DNA of 64,000 nucleotides from Methyloversatilis sp. RAC08. GTDB taxonomy: Bacteria > Pseudomonadota > Gammaproteobacteria > Burkholderiales > Rhodocyclaceae. Position 1 is the first letter of the stretch; the number at the start of each line of letters is the position of its first letter. The position numbers were made by a program, and so were the translations under genes. The stretch is from the NCBI RefSeq assembly GCF_001713355.1, contig NZ_CP016448.1:1798001-1862000 (forward strand), written 5' to 3'. This document shows positions 45,298 through 57,768 of the stretch, in pieces. Below the pieces are notes generated by a model. That model did no database searches. It had not been told where the DNA came from and saw only the letters and a list, made by a program, of their open reading frames with translations.

Positions 45298-45987
45298 CTA
45301 TTCCTTCTGGCAGGACAGTCTGTAGCCGCTGCCACGCACGGTCTGGATCAGCGCGTCGTGGCCGCTCGCTTCGAGCACGCTGCGCAGGCGACGGATATGC
45401 ACATCGACGGTGCGCTCCTCGACGAACACATGATCGCCCCACACGCTGTCGAGCAGCTGGGCGCGCGAATGCACGCGCTCGGCGTGCGTCATGAAGAAGT
45501 GCAGCAGACGGAATTCGGTCGGGCCCAGCATGACGGCTGCGCCGCGCGCGGTGACGCGATGAGTCGCCGGGTCGAGGCGCAGGCCTTCGATCTCGACCGG
45601 GTCTTCGGTCGCCTGCGGCTTCTGGCGGCGCAGTACGGCCTTTATGCGGGCCGCAAGTTCGCGCGGAGAGAACGGCTTGGTGACGTAGTCGTCGGCGCCG
45701 GTTTCCAGCCCGGTCACCTTGGACTGTTCGTCACCGCGCGCGGTCAGCATGATGATGGGCACGCCGCGCGTGCGTTCATCGCTTCGCAACCTGCGTGCAA
45801 GATCAATGCCGCTTTGCCCGGGCAGCATCCAGTCAAGCAGCACCAGATCCGGCAGTTCGGCCTGCATCAGTCGCAGCGCGGTTTCGGCGTCGAGCGCGCG
45901 CAGCGGATCGTGGCCGGTGCGCGTGAGGGTCACGCTGATCAGTTCCTGAATGGACGGTTCGTCCTCGACAACGAGTATGCGGGCCAT
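45298..45987 (-). CDS. phoB: Phosphate-regulon response regulator PhoB
   Basis: This 229-residue OmpR-family regulator has acidic pair E8-D9, phospho-acceptor D52 (LLDWMLPGQSG), switch Lys in VTKPFSPREL, and a winged-helix domain ending in VRGSGYRLS. The DNA-recognition stretch EERTVDVHIRRLRSVLE is the PhoB type. A Pho-box-like sequence lies 53 bases upstream, consistent with autoregulation. Confidence 0.96.
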   Translation of the reverse strand: MARILVVEDEPSIQELISVTLTRTGHDPLRALDAETALRLMQAELPDLVLLDWMLPGQSGIDLARRLRSDERTRGVPIIMLTARGDEQSKVTGLETGADDYVTKPFSPRELAARIKAVLRRQKPQATEDPVEIEGLRLDPATHRVTARGAAVMLGPTEFRLLHFFMTHAERVHSRAQLLDSVWGDHVFVEERTVDVHIRRLRSVLEASGHDALIQTVRGSGYRLSCQKE

Positions 45988-46039
45988 GACGATGAAGGTC
46001 GTTCCGGTGATGGATCGCTGCGAAGTCTATTTCAGTACG

Positions 46040-46057
46040 ATGACGATTTAGTGACAG
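46040..46057 (-). promoter_or_regulatory. Candidate Pho box upstream of phoB
   Basis: Read on the minus strand the site is CTGTCAC-TAAA-TCGTCAT, two seven-base half-sites four bases apart. The E. coli consensus half-site is CTGTCAT; the matches are six and five of seven, and the AT-rich spacer also fits. Its position upstream of phoB suggests that PhoB activates its own operon when phosphate is scarce. Confidence 0.65.
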
Positions 46058-46143
46058 CGTCTGGCCTCTGCGTGCGCGTTCACGAAGGCAGTGCGTGCGG
46101 CGCGCGGTATCATCGGCCTTCTTCGTATCGAATGCAGAAAACC

Positions 46144-46581
46144 ATGGCCGGTCTGGACAAGGACACCCCGATTCCCACGGAAATAAAGGTGCAGCAGAAA
46201 TCGAAGCTGATGGACGTCAGTTTCGACAACGGCCGGCACTTCAGCTTCAGTTTCGAGTTCCTGCGCGTGTGCTCGCCATCGGCCGAGGTACGCGGCCACG
46301 GACCGGGCCAGGAAACGCTGCAGGTCGGCAAGCGTGACGTCGACATCACGCGCGTCGAGCCGGTCGGTGCCTACGCGGTGAAGCCGGTATTTTCCGATGG
46401 CCACGACAGCGGCATCTACTCCTGGGACTATCTGTACTTGCTGGGCGAGAACCAGCAAGCCCTGTGGTCCGATTATCTGGCCCGCCTCGATGCCGCCGGC
46501 GCCAGCCGCGATCCCGCGCTGACGCCTCCGCCCTCAGCCAAGGGCGGCTGCGGTACCGGTGGCCGCGGCCACTCGCATTGA
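46144..46581 (+). CDS. DUF971 (GBBH-like) protein
   Basis: These 145 residues form a DUF971 domain, also found at the N-terminus of gamma-butyrobetaine hydroxylases and in iron-sulfur/Mrp-linked proteins. Landmarks are [24 protein letters not shown] and [18 protein letters not shown]. The tail is Gly/His/Cys-rich ([12 protein letters not shown]) and could bind metal. ATG 46132 is a possible start four codons earlier. UbiE begins 7 bases later, so the two share an operon, a frequent pairing in betaproteobacteria. Confidence 0.92.
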   Translation: MAGLDKDTPIPTEIKVQQKSKLMDVSFDNGRHFSFSFEFLRVCSPSAEVRGHGPGQETLQVGKRDVDITRVEPVGAYAVKPVFSDGHDSGIYSWDYLYLLGENQQALWSDYLARLDAAGASRDPALTPPPSAKGGCGTGGRGHSH

Positions 46582-46588
46582 GCTGAAC

Positions 46589-47326
46589 ATGAGCGAACCG
46601 TCCACCGATTTCGGATTCGAGCGCGTCGCCGAGGCGGCGAAGGCGAAGCGGGTGTCGAGCGTGTTTTCGTCGGTCGCACGGCGTTACGACATCATGAACG
46701 ACCTGATGTCCGGCGGCCTGCACCGCGGCTGGAAGGCGTTCGCCATCCAGATGGCAGGCGTGCGTGCGGGTCAGCGCGTGCTCGACGTGGCAGCCGGCAC
46801 CGGCGACCTGACCATTGCGCATGCCAAACGCGCTGGCGAAACAGGCGAGGTATGGCACACCGACATCAATCCTGACATGCTGCGCGAAGGCCGCGACCGG
46901 CTGACCAATGCCGGCCTGCTGCTGCCCAGCCTGCTGTGCGACGCCGAAAAGCTGCCGTTCCCGGACAATTACTTCGATTGCGTCACGGTCGCCTTCGGCC
47001 TGCGCAACATGACGCACAAGGACCGCGCGCTGGCCGAATTCCGTCGCGTGCTCAAGCCGGGCGGCCGCGTGCTGGTGCTGGAATTCTCGCGTGTCGCCAA
47101 ACCGCTGGAAAAGGCCTACGACCTGTACTCGTTCAAGGTGCTGCCGTGGCTGGGTCGGCATGTGGCGAAGGATGAGGCGAGCTATCGCTATCTTGCCGAG
47201 TCGATCCGCATGCATCCCGATCAGGACACGCTGGCCGGAATGATGCGCGACGCGGGCCTCGGCCGGGTCGAATACTTCAACCTGAGTGCCGGTGTGGTCG
47301 CGCTGCACCGCGGCTTCAAGCTCTGA
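46589..47326 (+). CDS. ubiE: Demethylmenaquinone/ubiquinone C-methyltransferase
   Basis: UbiE methylates the quinone ring with S-adenosylmethionine. The 245 residues carry [24 protein letters not shown], the SAM motif [13 protein letters not shown], and the signature [32 protein letters not shown], then [14 protein letters not shown]. It is followed by the Tim44-like gene after 142 bases and by ubiJ. Confidence 0.97.
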   Translation: MSEPSTDFGFERVAEAAKAKRVSSVFSSVARRYDIMNDLMSGGLHRGWKAFAIQMAGVRAGQRVLDVAAGTGDLTIAHAKRAGETGEVWHTDINPDMLREGRDRLTNAGLLLPSLLCDAEKLPFPDNYFDCVTVAFGLRNMTHKDRALAEFRRVLKPGGRVLVLEFSRVAKPLEKAYDLYSFKVLPWLGRHVAKDEASYRYLAESIRMHPDQDTLAGMMRDAGLGRVEYFNLSAGVVALHRGFKL

Positions 47327-47468
47327 ACGCCGGTACGCGCCTGCCATCGGTCGAAAAAGAACAGAACCTTCCGCGTTCCCGGCGGTCTGTTAGTGTGCTA
47401 ATTTTTTGGGCGATGATTCCGAAGCCTGACTGGTCTCGTGTTCCCGCCTTACCCGAGGAGACAACAGA

Positions 47469-48368
47469 ATGAAGAAGTTCCTGCTGATGCTTTTTGCCAC
47501 CGTCGTCGGTTTCGGCGGCATGACCTACGAAGCCGAAGCCAAGCGGCTCGGCGGCAGCAAGTCGTTCGGATCACAGCGCGATTCGTCGGTGATGAAGCGC
47601 GACGCCACACCGGCGCCGGCACAGAACACATCATCGGCCACCCAACAGTCGGGCGCGGCCGCCGCCGGCGCCGCCGCACAACCGGCGAAGCGTTCGTGGA
47701 TGGGACCGCTGGCCGGCCTGGCCGCCGGCATCGGCCTGGCCGCACTGGCTTCGCACCTCGGATTCGGTGAGGAACTGGCATCCTTCATGATGATTGCACT
47801 ACTGGTCATCGGCGCGCTGGTGCTGTGGCGCATGTTTGCACGCCGCAAGTCGCCGGCCCCCCAGCCGGGCATGCAGTACGCAGGTGCCGCCGCCGGACGT
47901 CCGGCCTACGCACCGCCGCAGAATCAGCCCTTTGACGCGCCCGCTGCCGCCGGATCAGCTGCAGCGATGGCAGCGGCTGCAGCTCCGGCGCACATCCCGG
48001 CCGATTTCGATGTCGCCGGCTTCCTGCGTCAGGCCAAGCTGAACTTCGTGCGCCTTCAGGCTGCGAACGACGCCGGTGACGTCGAGGACATCCGCAGCTT
48101 CACGACGCCGGAAGTGTTTGCCGAAATCCGCATGCAGATCCAGGAGCGCGGCAGCGAACCACAGTCCACCGACGTGGTGCAGGTCGAAGCCGTGCTGCTC
48201 GATGTCAGCACCGAAGACACGCAGTACGTCGCCAGCGTGCGCTTCTACGGCCTGATCCGCGAACAGGCCGACGCGTCGCCGGAATCGTTCGATGAAGTGT
48301 GGCACCTCTCCAAGCCCGTGTCGGGAGACCGTGGCTGGCTCATCGCCGGCATCCAGCAAATGGAATGA
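47469..48368 (+). CDS. Tim44-domain inner-membrane protein
   Basis: The 299 residues start with a signal-like segment (MKKFLLMLFATVVGFGG) and a region rich in Ser, Ala and Gln. Two hydrophobic stretches at about 79-115 (MGPLAGLAAGIGLAALA, FMMIALLVIGALVLW) follow, then a Tim44-like C-terminal domain from about 175 (FDVAGFLRQAKLNFVRLQAANDAGDVEDIRSFTTPEVFAEI). GAGGAGA precedes the ATG. The gene lies between ubiE and ubiJ in many betaproteobacteria; its role in membrane-protein or quinone assembly is unproven. Confidence 0.9.
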   Translation: MKKFLLMLFATVVGFGGMTYEAEAKRLGGSKSFGSQRDSSVMKRDATPAPAQNTSSATQQSGAAAAGAAAQPAKRSWMGPLAGLAAGIGLAALASHLGFGEELASFMMIALLVIGALVLWRMFARRKSPAPQPGMQYAGAAAGRPAYAPPQNQPFDAPAAAGSAAAMAAAAAPAHIPADFDVAGFLRQAKLNFVRLQAANDAGDVEDIRSFTTPEVFAEIRMQIQERGSEPQSTDVVQVEAVLLDVSTEDTQYVASVRFYGLIREQADASPESFDEVWHLSKPVSGDRGWLIAGIQQME

Positions 48369-48374
48369 ACGGGG

Positions 48375-48968
48375 ATGAGCGCCCTGCTCGCTGCGACCGC
48401 ACTGAAGCTGCTCAACCACCTGCTCGCCCAGACACCGGGCGGGCAGGAGAAGCTCGCCGCGTACGCCGGCAGGCACGCCCGGCTGGCGGTTGGTGCCGTC
48501 GGTGTGGCGTTTGCCATTGCACCGGACGGCACGCTGGCCGAGTCTGCCGAAAGCATTCCATCCGTCACGCTCCGTCTGCCAGCCGACGCGCTGCTGCGCC
48601 TGCCACACCAGGGTGAAGGCGTTTTGCGCGAGGCGCGCATCGAAGGTGATGCCGCGCTGGCCGAAACGCTTGGACAGGTGCTGCGTTCGCTGCGCTGGGA
48701 TGCAGCCGAAGACCTCAGCCGCGTCGTCGGCGATGTGGCAGCCGAGCGTGTGGTCGGCAGTGCTCGCTCTATGTTGTCTGCAGGCGGCGATCTGGCGAGC
48801 CGGTTTGCCAATGCCGGTTCCGAATATGTTGCAGACGAGGCACAGATGCTGATCCGGCCCGCGGCGTCCGTCGCTTTTGCATCGGACGTCGATACCTTGC
48901 GGGACGATTTTTCCCGACTTCAGAAACGCATCGAACTGCTCGAACGCCGGGCTCAGCCGAAATCCTGA
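48375..48968 (+). CDS. ubiJ: Ubiquinone biosynthesis accessory factor UbiJ
   Basis: This 197-residue SCP2-like protein binds quinone intermediates and the Ubi enzyme complex. An N-terminal helix (LLAATALKLLNHLLAQTPGG) is followed by the SCP2-type beta region (LAVGAVGVAFAIAPDGTL, VTLRLPADALL), IEGDAALAETLGQVLRSLRWDAAEDLSRVVGD, and a C-terminal coiled coil ending in LQKRIELLERR. UbiB, the expected next gene, is absent; instead the end overlaps the convergent glpD by 16 bases. Confidence 0.9.
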   Translation: MSALLAATALKLLNHLLAQTPGGQEKLAAYAGRHARLAVGAVGVAFAIAPDGTLAESAESIPSVTLRLPADALLRLPHQGEGVLREARIEGDAALAETLGQVLRSLRWDAAEDLSRVVGDVAAERVVGSARSMLSAGGDLASRFANAGSEYVADEAQMLIRPAASVAFASDVDTLRDDFSRLQKRIELLERRAQPKS

Positions 48969-50443
48969 GCGCTCCACCAGCTGGAGAATGCAGCCCGCTG
49001 ATCGGGCGACATCCGCACGCCGCATTTGGTCCGGCGCCACATGACGTCATCGGCCTCGGCTGCCCACTCGTGCTCGGCACACCAGCGCACCTCCGACTCG
49101 AACAGGCCACCGCCGAAATCACGGCCGGCGCCGCGCGCCCCGCTGGCGTGATCACCGATCAACTGCGCAGTCAGCGTACCGTGGCGAAGCCACAGCGCGT
49201 CAATCCATTCCGCTGGGAGGGTGCCCGCCGTCCGGTGCAGGATGGAGAGCGCCGCAGCAGGGGCGGGGCCGGAACCCGGGAGGACCCGCTCGGCGGTCGT
49301 TGAGCGGGTGGCCATGCCGAGCGGGCCCTTCAGCAGATCAACCGCGATTTCAGCCAGCCGCCTGTAGGTCGTCAGCTTCCCGCCCTGTACGGTGAGCCAG
49401 ACCCGCCGAAGGTCGGTTGCGTCCAGCGACAGTCGATACTCGCGGCTTGCGGTGCGGGCAGTGCGTCCGTCGTCACCGATCAGCGGTCTCATTCCGCTGA
49501 ACGCCCACTGGATGTCTTCGGCGTGCAGCCGCCGGCCAAAGGCGCGCTGGACGGCGGACAGCAGGTAAGCGAATTCGGCGTCAGTCGCACCCGATGCAGC
49601 CGGTGAATCCAGTTCCGTTTCAGTCGTGCCGACCAGATGCGAATGCGCGTCCCATGGAATGACGAACACCACGCGCCGGTCGGGCTGCTGCAGCAGCCAC
49701 GCGTCGTCGCCCGCGTGCAGCCGGGGCAGCAGAATGTGCGTGCCCTGTACCAGCCTCAACGGCGGTGGCTGCTCACCGCGCAGTTTCTCCACTTCGCCGA
49801 CCCACGGCCCGGCGACGTTGACCACGCAGCGCGTGTGAATTTCGCGCCTCCCGCCATGCCCCGAGAGCTCGCAGCGCCAGCCCCCCGCCGGGTCAGCGCT
49901 CACCGTGACCAGCGCATGCCGAGGCAGCACCTCTGCGCCGAGTGTGCGCGCATCCATCAGGTTGGTCAGCGTCAGACGCGCATCGTCCACCCACAGGTCG
50001 AAGTAGGCGTGGGCACCGGAGACCGGCGGATCGAGTTCGCGCAGCAGCGGAAAATCCGTGGGCAGCCGGTGTGATGGCGGCAGACTGCTGCGGCCGGCGA
50101 GCAGGTCGTAAAGACCCAGGCCGAGGGCCAGCATCCACACCGGCCGCTCGCCGGTGTGCGGCAAGACAAAACGCTGCGGCCGCACGAGATGCGCGGCGAT
50201 GCGCCCGAGAATCTCGCGCTCGCGCAGGGATTCGCGTACCAGCCCGAACGCGGCCTGTTCCAGATAGCGGATGCCGCCGTGGATCAGTTTCGTCGACGCC
50301 GACGAGGTCGCGCCGGCGATGTCGCCACGATCGCAGACGACGACAGACAAACCCCGCAACGCGGCGTCGCGCGCGATCCCGGCACCATTGATGCCGGCAC
50401 CGACGACCAGCAGATCATGCGGAGGCGAAGCCATGGTCGGCAT
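48953..50443 (-). CDS. glpD: Aerobic glycerol-3-phosphate dehydrogenase
   Basis: GlpD is a membrane-associated FAD enzyme that oxidises glycerol-3-phosphate to DHAP and feeds electrons to quinone. The 496 residues begin with the FAD motif VVGAGINGAGIARDAALRG and contain SSASTKLIHGGIRYLE and GTTETELDSP, then the C-terminal DAO_C helical domain. A second in-frame ATG lies three codons downstream. No glpK or glpF is nearby. It lies downstream of the atp operon on the same strand, separated by the terminator at 50492. Confidence 0.95.
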   Translation of the reverse strand: MPTMASPPHDLLVVGAGINGAGIARDAALRGLSVVVCDRGDIAGATSSASTKLIHGGIRYLEQAAFGLVRESLREREILGRIAAHLVRPQRFVLPHTGERPVWMLALGLGLYDLLAGRSSLPPSHRLPTDFPLLRELDPPVSGAHAYFDLWVDDARLTLTNLMDARTLGAEVLPRHALVTVSADPAGGWRCELSGHGGRREIHTRCVVNVAGPWVGEVEKLRGEQPPPLRLVQGTHILLPRLHAGDDAWLLQQPDRRVVFVIPWDAHSHLVGTTETELDSPAASGATDAEFAYLLSAVQRAFGRRLHAEDIQWAFSGMRPLIGDDGRTARTASREYRLSLDATDLRRVWLTVQGGKLTTYRRLAEIAVDLLKGPLGMATRSTTAERVLPGSGPAPAAALSILHRTAGTLPAEWIDALWLRHGTLTAQLIGDHASGARGAGRDFGGGLFESEVRWCAEHEWAAEADDVMWRRTKCGVRMSPDQRAAFSSWWSAQDFG

Positions 50444-50491
50444 TCTGCGCCGGAACGAATCAGTGACTGGAGCGAATGGGCGCCTGAAACG

Positions 50492-50517
50492 AAAAAGGCA
50501 GACCGAAGTCTGCCTTT
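50492..50517 (-). terminator. Intrinsic terminator of the atp operon
   Basis: On the minus strand a ten-base stem (50517-50508 with 50503-50494) closes a TTCG tetraloop, and its 3' arm runs into a row of five T. It lies about 25 bases after the atpC stop and is the clearest rho-independent terminator in the window. Transcription of glpD is therefore probably separate. Confidence 0.9.
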
Positions 50518-50542
50518 CCCGTGCCAGGCACTGCAGAAACGC

Positions 50543-50965
50543 TCAGTGGCGCTTGCGCAGCTTCTGGATGGCCGCGAGTTGAGCGACGGCGGAAGCGAGT
50601 TCCGCTTGCGCTGCCGCGTAATCCATCGTGGCATTGCGGTTCGCCAGCGCTTCCTCTGCCAGACGCTTGGCACCCAGCGCCTTCGCTTCATCGAGATCGG
50701 CGCCGCGGATCGCTGTGTCTGCCAGCACGGTCACCAGACCCGGCTGCACTTCGAGCATGCCGCCGGCCACGAACACGAATTCTTCGGCGTCCTGGTTCGG
50801 CAGCTTGATGCGCACTTCGCCCGGGCGGATGCGCGTGATCAGCGGCGTGTGACCGGGCAGGATGCCCAGTTCGCCGCTTTCGCCCGGCAGCACGACGAAT
50901 TCCGCCAGCCCGGAGAAAATCTTCTCTTCCGCGCTGACCACGTCGACATGTACGGTCTTGGACAT
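50543..50965 (-). CDS. atpC: ATP synthase epsilon subunit
   Basis: The 140-residue central-stalk subunit has an N-terminal beta sandwich ([42 protein letters not shown]) and a two-helix C-terminal arm that can lock the motor. It is the last gene of the operon, 65 bases after atpD, and is followed by the terminator. Confidence 0.96.
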   Translation of the reverse strand: MSKTVHVDVVSAEEKIFSGLAEFVVLPGESGELGILPGHTPLITRIRPGEVRIKLPNQDAEEFVFVAGGMLEVQPGLVTVLADTAIRGADLDEAKALGAKRLAEEALANRNATMDYAAAQAELASAVAQLAAIQKLRKRH

Positions 50966-51030
50966 AAGTACTCCGTGAATGCTGCCCGTGTGCGGCAGCG
51001 GGCGAGCCCGTCACCGCACACGCCGGTGCA

Positions 51031-52437
<1,407 letters not shown>

Positions 52438-52469
52438 CTATCCCCAATACAAAAAATCATTGTGCGCGA

Positions 52470-53339
52470 TCAGACTGCAGCGGCGCCGCCGACGATTTCG
52501 GACAGCTCCTTCGTGATCGCCGCCTGGCGGGTCTTGTTATAGACCAGCTGCAATTCGCCGATGACATTGCCCGCATTGTCGGAGGCCGCCTTCATGGCCA
52601 CCATGCGCGCGCTCTGTTCGGACGCCATGTTCTCGGCCACTGACTGATACACCAGCGCCTCGACGTAACGGACAAGCAATTCATCGATCACCACCTGCGG
52701 GTCGGGCTCGTACAGGTAATCCCACGTGCCCTGCGGCGTACCGAGGCGATCACCGGTCAGCGGCAGCAGCTGTTCCATCACCGGCTCCTGCTTCATCGTA
52801 TTGATGAAGCGGGTGAAGGACATATACACCGCGTCGAGCTCGCCAGCCTGGAACGCATCGATCATCACCTTGACGGTGCCGATCAGCTTTTCCAGGTGCG
52901 GCGTGTCACCCAGCTGCGTTGCCTGCGACACCACCTTGGCGCCCATGCGCTGCATGAAACCCAGACCCTTGTTGCCGATGGCGGCAACGCGGATTTCGGT
53001 CGCGCCCTTCGCTTCCCATTCCTTCATCGAATTCAGGGCAAGACGCAGCACGTTGGTGTTCATGCCACCGCACAGACCCTTGTCGGTCGTGACGACGATG
53101 ATGCCGACGCGCTTGATCTGACCGACGGTCGCGAGGAAGGGGTGCTTGTACTCGCTGGCGGTGGCGGCGGACAGATTGGCGGCAAGACGACGGATCGTGT
53201 CGGCGTAGGGGCGAGCAGCCCGCATCCTGTCCTGCGCCTTGCGCATCTTGGATGCAGCCACCATCTCCATCGCCTTGGTGATCTTCTTCGTGTTTTGCAC
53301 GCTCTTGATCTTGGTACGGATTTCTTTTCCGCTGGCCAT
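52470..53339 (-). CDS. atpG: ATP synthase gamma subunit
   Basis: The 289 residues form the rotating shaft. The N-terminal helix ([33 protein letters not shown]) and the C-terminal helix ([22 protein letters not shown] followed by [19 protein letters not shown]) are the two strongly conserved parts. It sits 21 bases after atpA. Confidence 0.98.
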   Translation of the reverse strand: MASGKEIRTKIKSVQNTKKITKAMEMVAASKMRKAQDRMRAARPYADTIRRLAANLSAATASEYKHPFLATVGQIKRVGIIVVTTDKGLCGGMNTNVLRLALNSMKEWEAKGATEIRVAAIGNKGLGFMQRMGAKVVSQATQLGDTPHLEKLIGTVKVMIDAFQAGELDAVYMSFTRFINTMKQEPVMEQLLPLTGDRLGTPQGTWDYLYEPDPQVVIDELLVRYVEALVYQSVAENMASEQSARMVAMKAASDNAGNVIGELQLVYNKTRQAAITKELSEIVGGAAAV

Positions 53340-53360
53340 GGTTATCTCCGGTCCGCGCGC

Positions 53361-54899
<1,539 letters not shown>

Positions 54900-54909
54900 C
54901 AAAAAACTC

Positions 54910-55446
54910 CTAGTTCTGTAGCGCAGTGGCCATGGCGGCAAGCTTGCCGCGGACCGAGGCGTCGATCACTTCGTCACCGACCGCAACCTTCACACCGCCG
55001 ATCAATTCCGGATCGATGCTCACCCGCGCCTCGAGGCGACGGCCGAAACGCGGTTCCAGATCAGCCAGCAGACGCGCCACTGTGGCGTCGTCCATCGGAA
55101 AGGCCGAACTGACGTAGGCCACGGCATTGAGCTCGTGATCGTTCTTCAGGCTGACAAACTGCTCGCACACCTCGGGCAGCAGCGACAGCCTGTTGTTCTG
55201 GGCCAGTACGCGCACGAAGCTGCGGTGCTCGTCGGTCAGTTCGCCCGGAACCGCGGCGAGGAACAGGAAGCCGCGATCCACGGACGTGCGGGTGGGATCG
55301 GACAACAGCTGTCGAACGGCCGGGTCGGACGCTGCGGCAGCCATGCAGCCCAGCGCATCGGCCCAGGCAGACAGCGCACCGGCTTCCCTGGCGAGCTGGA
55401 AAGCGGCTTCGGCGTACGGTCGCGCGATGGTGACGTTCTCTGCCAT
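54910..55446 (-). CDS. atpH: ATP synthase delta subunit
   Basis: The 178 residues make the peripheral-stalk cap. The N-terminal helical bundle begins [18 protein letters not shown], and the C-terminal signature is [29 protein letters not shown]. It follows atpF by 4 bases. Confidence 0.97.
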   Translation of the reverse strand: MAENVTIARPYAEAAFQLAREAGALSAWADALGCMAAAASDPAVRQLLSDPTRTSVDRGFLFLAAVPGELTDEHRSFVRVLAQNNRLSLLPEVCEQFVSLKNDHELNAVAYVSSAFPMDDATVARLLADLEPRFGRRLEARVSIDPELIGGVKVAVGDEVIDASVRGKLAAMATALQN

Positions 55447-55450
55447 GGTG

Positions 55451-55924
55451 TCAGCTCAATTCCTGTTTCAGGTTGGAGAGCAGATCGGCGTGGGTTTGAG
55501 CGTTGATTTCGCGACGCAGGATGCGTTCGGCACCGGCGACGGCAAGCGCTGCCACCTGATCGCGCAATGCGTCCTTGGCCTTCTGGGCTGCGGCACCGGC
55601 TTCGGTGGTCGCTGCTTCGCGGGCGGCGGCGATGATGCGATTGGCTTCGGCGCGGGCATCCTCGACCAGCTTGCCGGCCTGCTTTTCGGCACCGGCGCGG
55701 AGCTCGGCGGCGGATTCGCGCGCGGAGCGCAGCTCTTCCATCGAGCGCTTCTCGGCATTGGCCAGATCAGCCTTTGCCTTGTCCGCAGCAGCCAGTCCGT
55801 CAGCGACCTTCTTCGCACGCTCGTCGAGTGCCTTGACGATGGGCGGCCATACGAAATTCTTCGTAAACCACACGAACGACAGGAACACCACGAGCTGGAT
55901 GATGAGCGTTGCGTTCAGATTCAC
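55451..55924 (-). CDS. atpF: ATP synthase b subunit
   Basis: The 157-residue stator subunit has one N-terminal membrane helix ([23 protein letters not shown]) and then a long Ala/Glu/Lys-rich coiled coil. It is 45 bases downstream of atpE. The single copy indicates a b2 homodimer rather than a b/b' pair. Confidence 0.97.
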   Translation of the reverse strand: MNLNATLIIQLVVFLSFVWFTKNFVWPPIVKALDERAKKVADGLAAADKAKADLANAEKRSMEELRSARESAAELRAGAEKQAGKLVEDARAEANRIIAAAREAATTEAGAAAQKAKDALRDQVAALAVAGAERILRREINAQTHADLLSNLKQELS

Positions 55925-55969
55925 GGCAACTTTCCCTTCAATGAGTCGGTGTTGGGGCGGTTGCCTGTC

Positions 55970-56215
<246 letters not shown>

Positions 56216-56261
56216 TTAATGATAAGAATAGAAAAACAACAACAACCTGATGAACTGCAAA

Positions 56262-57143
56262 TCAGTGACCGTCATGCGCCTGGCCGATATACACCAGCGT
56301 CAGCATCATGAAAATGAATGCCTGCAGCGTGATCACCAGGATGTGAAAGATCGCCCAGGACAGGCCGGCAACGAGGTGGCCGGCCGCGAGCAGGATGCTC
56401 GGTGCGTTCATGCCGGTCCATGCGCCACCCATCAGCGCGATCAGCATGAAAATGAGTTCACCTGCAAACATGTTGCCGAACAGCCGCATGCCGTGCGACA
56501 CGGTCTTTGCGAGGAATTCGATGACGTTCATGGCGAAGTTGAACGGCGCCAGCAGGATGTGATTGCCGAACGGTGCGGAAATCAGCTCGTGGAACCAGCC
56601 GCCGGCGCCCTTGATCTTCACGTTGTAGTAAAGGCACAGCAGCAGTACGGCGATCGACATGCCCATCGTTGCGTTGATGTCGGCCGTCGGCACGACACGC
56701 ATGTAGGCGTGATGCGGATCGTGGCCCGCGGCGACATACACACCTTCCCAGATGCGCGGCAGCAGATCGACCGGCAGCAGGTCCATCGCATTCATGAAGA
56801 AAATCCAGACAAACACGGTCAGCGCGAGCGGGGCCACGAAGCGGCGCGATTCTTCGCTGTGGATCATGCCCTTGGCCTGATCGGCAACCATCTCGACGAG
56901 GATTTCGACCGCGGCCTGGAAACGGCCCGGAACACCCGACGTGGCCTTCGCCGCGGCGCGGTGCAGAAGGAACACCGTCAGCAGACCCAGCACGATCGAA
57001 TAGAACAGCGTATCGACGTTGTACAACCCGAAATCAATCAGGTTGGCCTGCATTTCGCCGGAATTGTTCAGAAACGTCAGGTGGTGGGCGATGTATTCGC
57101 CCGCGGTGGGAGCGGCGTGCGTCAGTTCGGTTCCGGATGCCAT
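56262..57143 (-). CDS. atpB: ATP synthase a subunit
   Basis: The 293-residue membrane stator has five to six helices. The essential Arg lies in SHGMRLFGNMFAGELIFMLI, and the last helix ends HILVITLQAFIFMMLTLVYIGQAHD. I use ATG 57143 (MASGTELTHAA); the open frame upstream overlaps atpI. Its start lies 1 base after the atpI stop. Confidence 0.97.
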   Translation of the reverse strand: MASGTELTHAAPTAGEYIAHHLTFLNNSGEMQANLIDFGLYNVDTLFYSIVLGLLTVFLLHRAAAKATSGVPGRFQAAVEILVEMVADQAKGMIHSEESRRFVAPLALTVFVWIFFMNAMDLLPVDLLPRIWEGVYVAAGHDPHHAYMRVVPTADINATMGMSIAVLLLCLYYNVKIKGAGGWFHELISAPFGNHILLAPFNFAMNVIEFLAKTVSHGMRLFGNMFAGELIFMLIALMGGAWTGMNAPSILLAAGHLVAGLSWAIFHILVITLQAFIFMMLTLVYIGQAHDGH

Positions 57144-57144
57144 G

Positions 57145-57495
57145 TCAGTGTTTGAGCAAGAAAGCAAAAAAACCAGCCTGCAGCGCGGCAGCCAGACCTC
57201 CGACAAACCAGCCCCACATGAGGTCCGGTACGAGGTAAAGGCTCAACGCCAGCAGTCCAATCGTCGAGAGGATCTTGATCGCCTCGCCGAAGAAGAATTC
57301 GAGCGGATATGCGTTGCCGGACGCTGAGGCAACTTTTGTCAGCCGGTTCAACCTGAGGGCGAACAGCAGTGACGGGAGCGCGTAGCTCAATCCGCCCAGC
57401 AGCACCGACAACCCTGCAAGCGTCCCACCGAACAACAGCGCACAACCGGTAATGACCAGAATCAGCGAAAGCTGCAGCATGACCGCCTTCAGCAT
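57145..57495 (-). CDS. atpI: ATP synthase-associated protein AtpI
   Basis: The 116-residue membrane protein has four hydrophobic segments. AtpI assists assembly of the c ring in other bacteria. Landmarks are LFGGTLAGLSVLLGGLSYALPSLLFALRL and EFFFGEAIKILSTIGLLAL. The start ATG 57495 (MLKAVMLQLSLIL) gives the usual length; 36 extra codons upstream look non-coding. It is the first gene of the atp operon. Confidence 0.92.
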   Translation of the reverse strand: MLKAVMLQLSLILVITGCALLFGGTLAGLSVLLGGLSYALPSLLFALRLNRLTKVASASGNAYPLEFFFGEAIKILSTIGLLALSLYLVPDLMWGWFVGGLAAALQAGFFAFLLKH

Positions 57496-57637
57496 GCCAG
57501 CTCTTTCCGTTCCACAGCGACTTTCCGGCCCACTGCGCGAACCTGTCCGATCAACAACGTCAGCGTCGCTTGCGCGACATCCCCAACTGCATTGCAGCGG
57601 CACACACGGAACTTATGCGCCACACACAAAGTCCGCG

Positions 57638-57666
57638 ATGATACATGAGCTTACAAGACCGGTCAA
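57638..57666 (-). promoter_or_regulatory. Sigma-70 promoter of the atp operon
   Basis: On the minus strand TTGACC (57666-57661) and TATCAT (57643-57638) are separated by exactly 17 bases, close to the consensus on both sides. Transcription would start near 57631 and leave a leader of about 135 bases before atpI, in which I see no gene. Confidence 0.75.
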
Positions 57667-57732
57667 TCGAAGCGGAGCGCAGATTCCAGGTGACCACGCG
57701 GCCTGCGCGCTGCGCCGCAACATGACTTGGGC

Positions 57733-57768
57733 TTGACGCCGCGCGTCAATTAGTCGATATTTTTCGAC
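57733..57768 (+). promoter_or_regulatory. Promoter and paired inverted repeats before the ArsR gene
   Basis: TTGACG (57733-57738) with GATATT (57756-57761) gives a 17-base-spaced promoter whose start point would fall at about the ATG, implying a leaderless mRNA. Two inverted repeats overlap it: TTGACG-ccgcg-CGTCAA (57733-57749) on the -35 and GTCGA-tatttt-TCGAC (57753-57768) on the -10. They are good candidates for the operator of the adjacent regulator. Confidence 0.55.

Noticed and set aside
44668-46581. 637-codon plus-strand frame ending in the DUF971 protein
   Set aside because: Only its last 145 codons are real; the rest is antisense to phoR and phoB.
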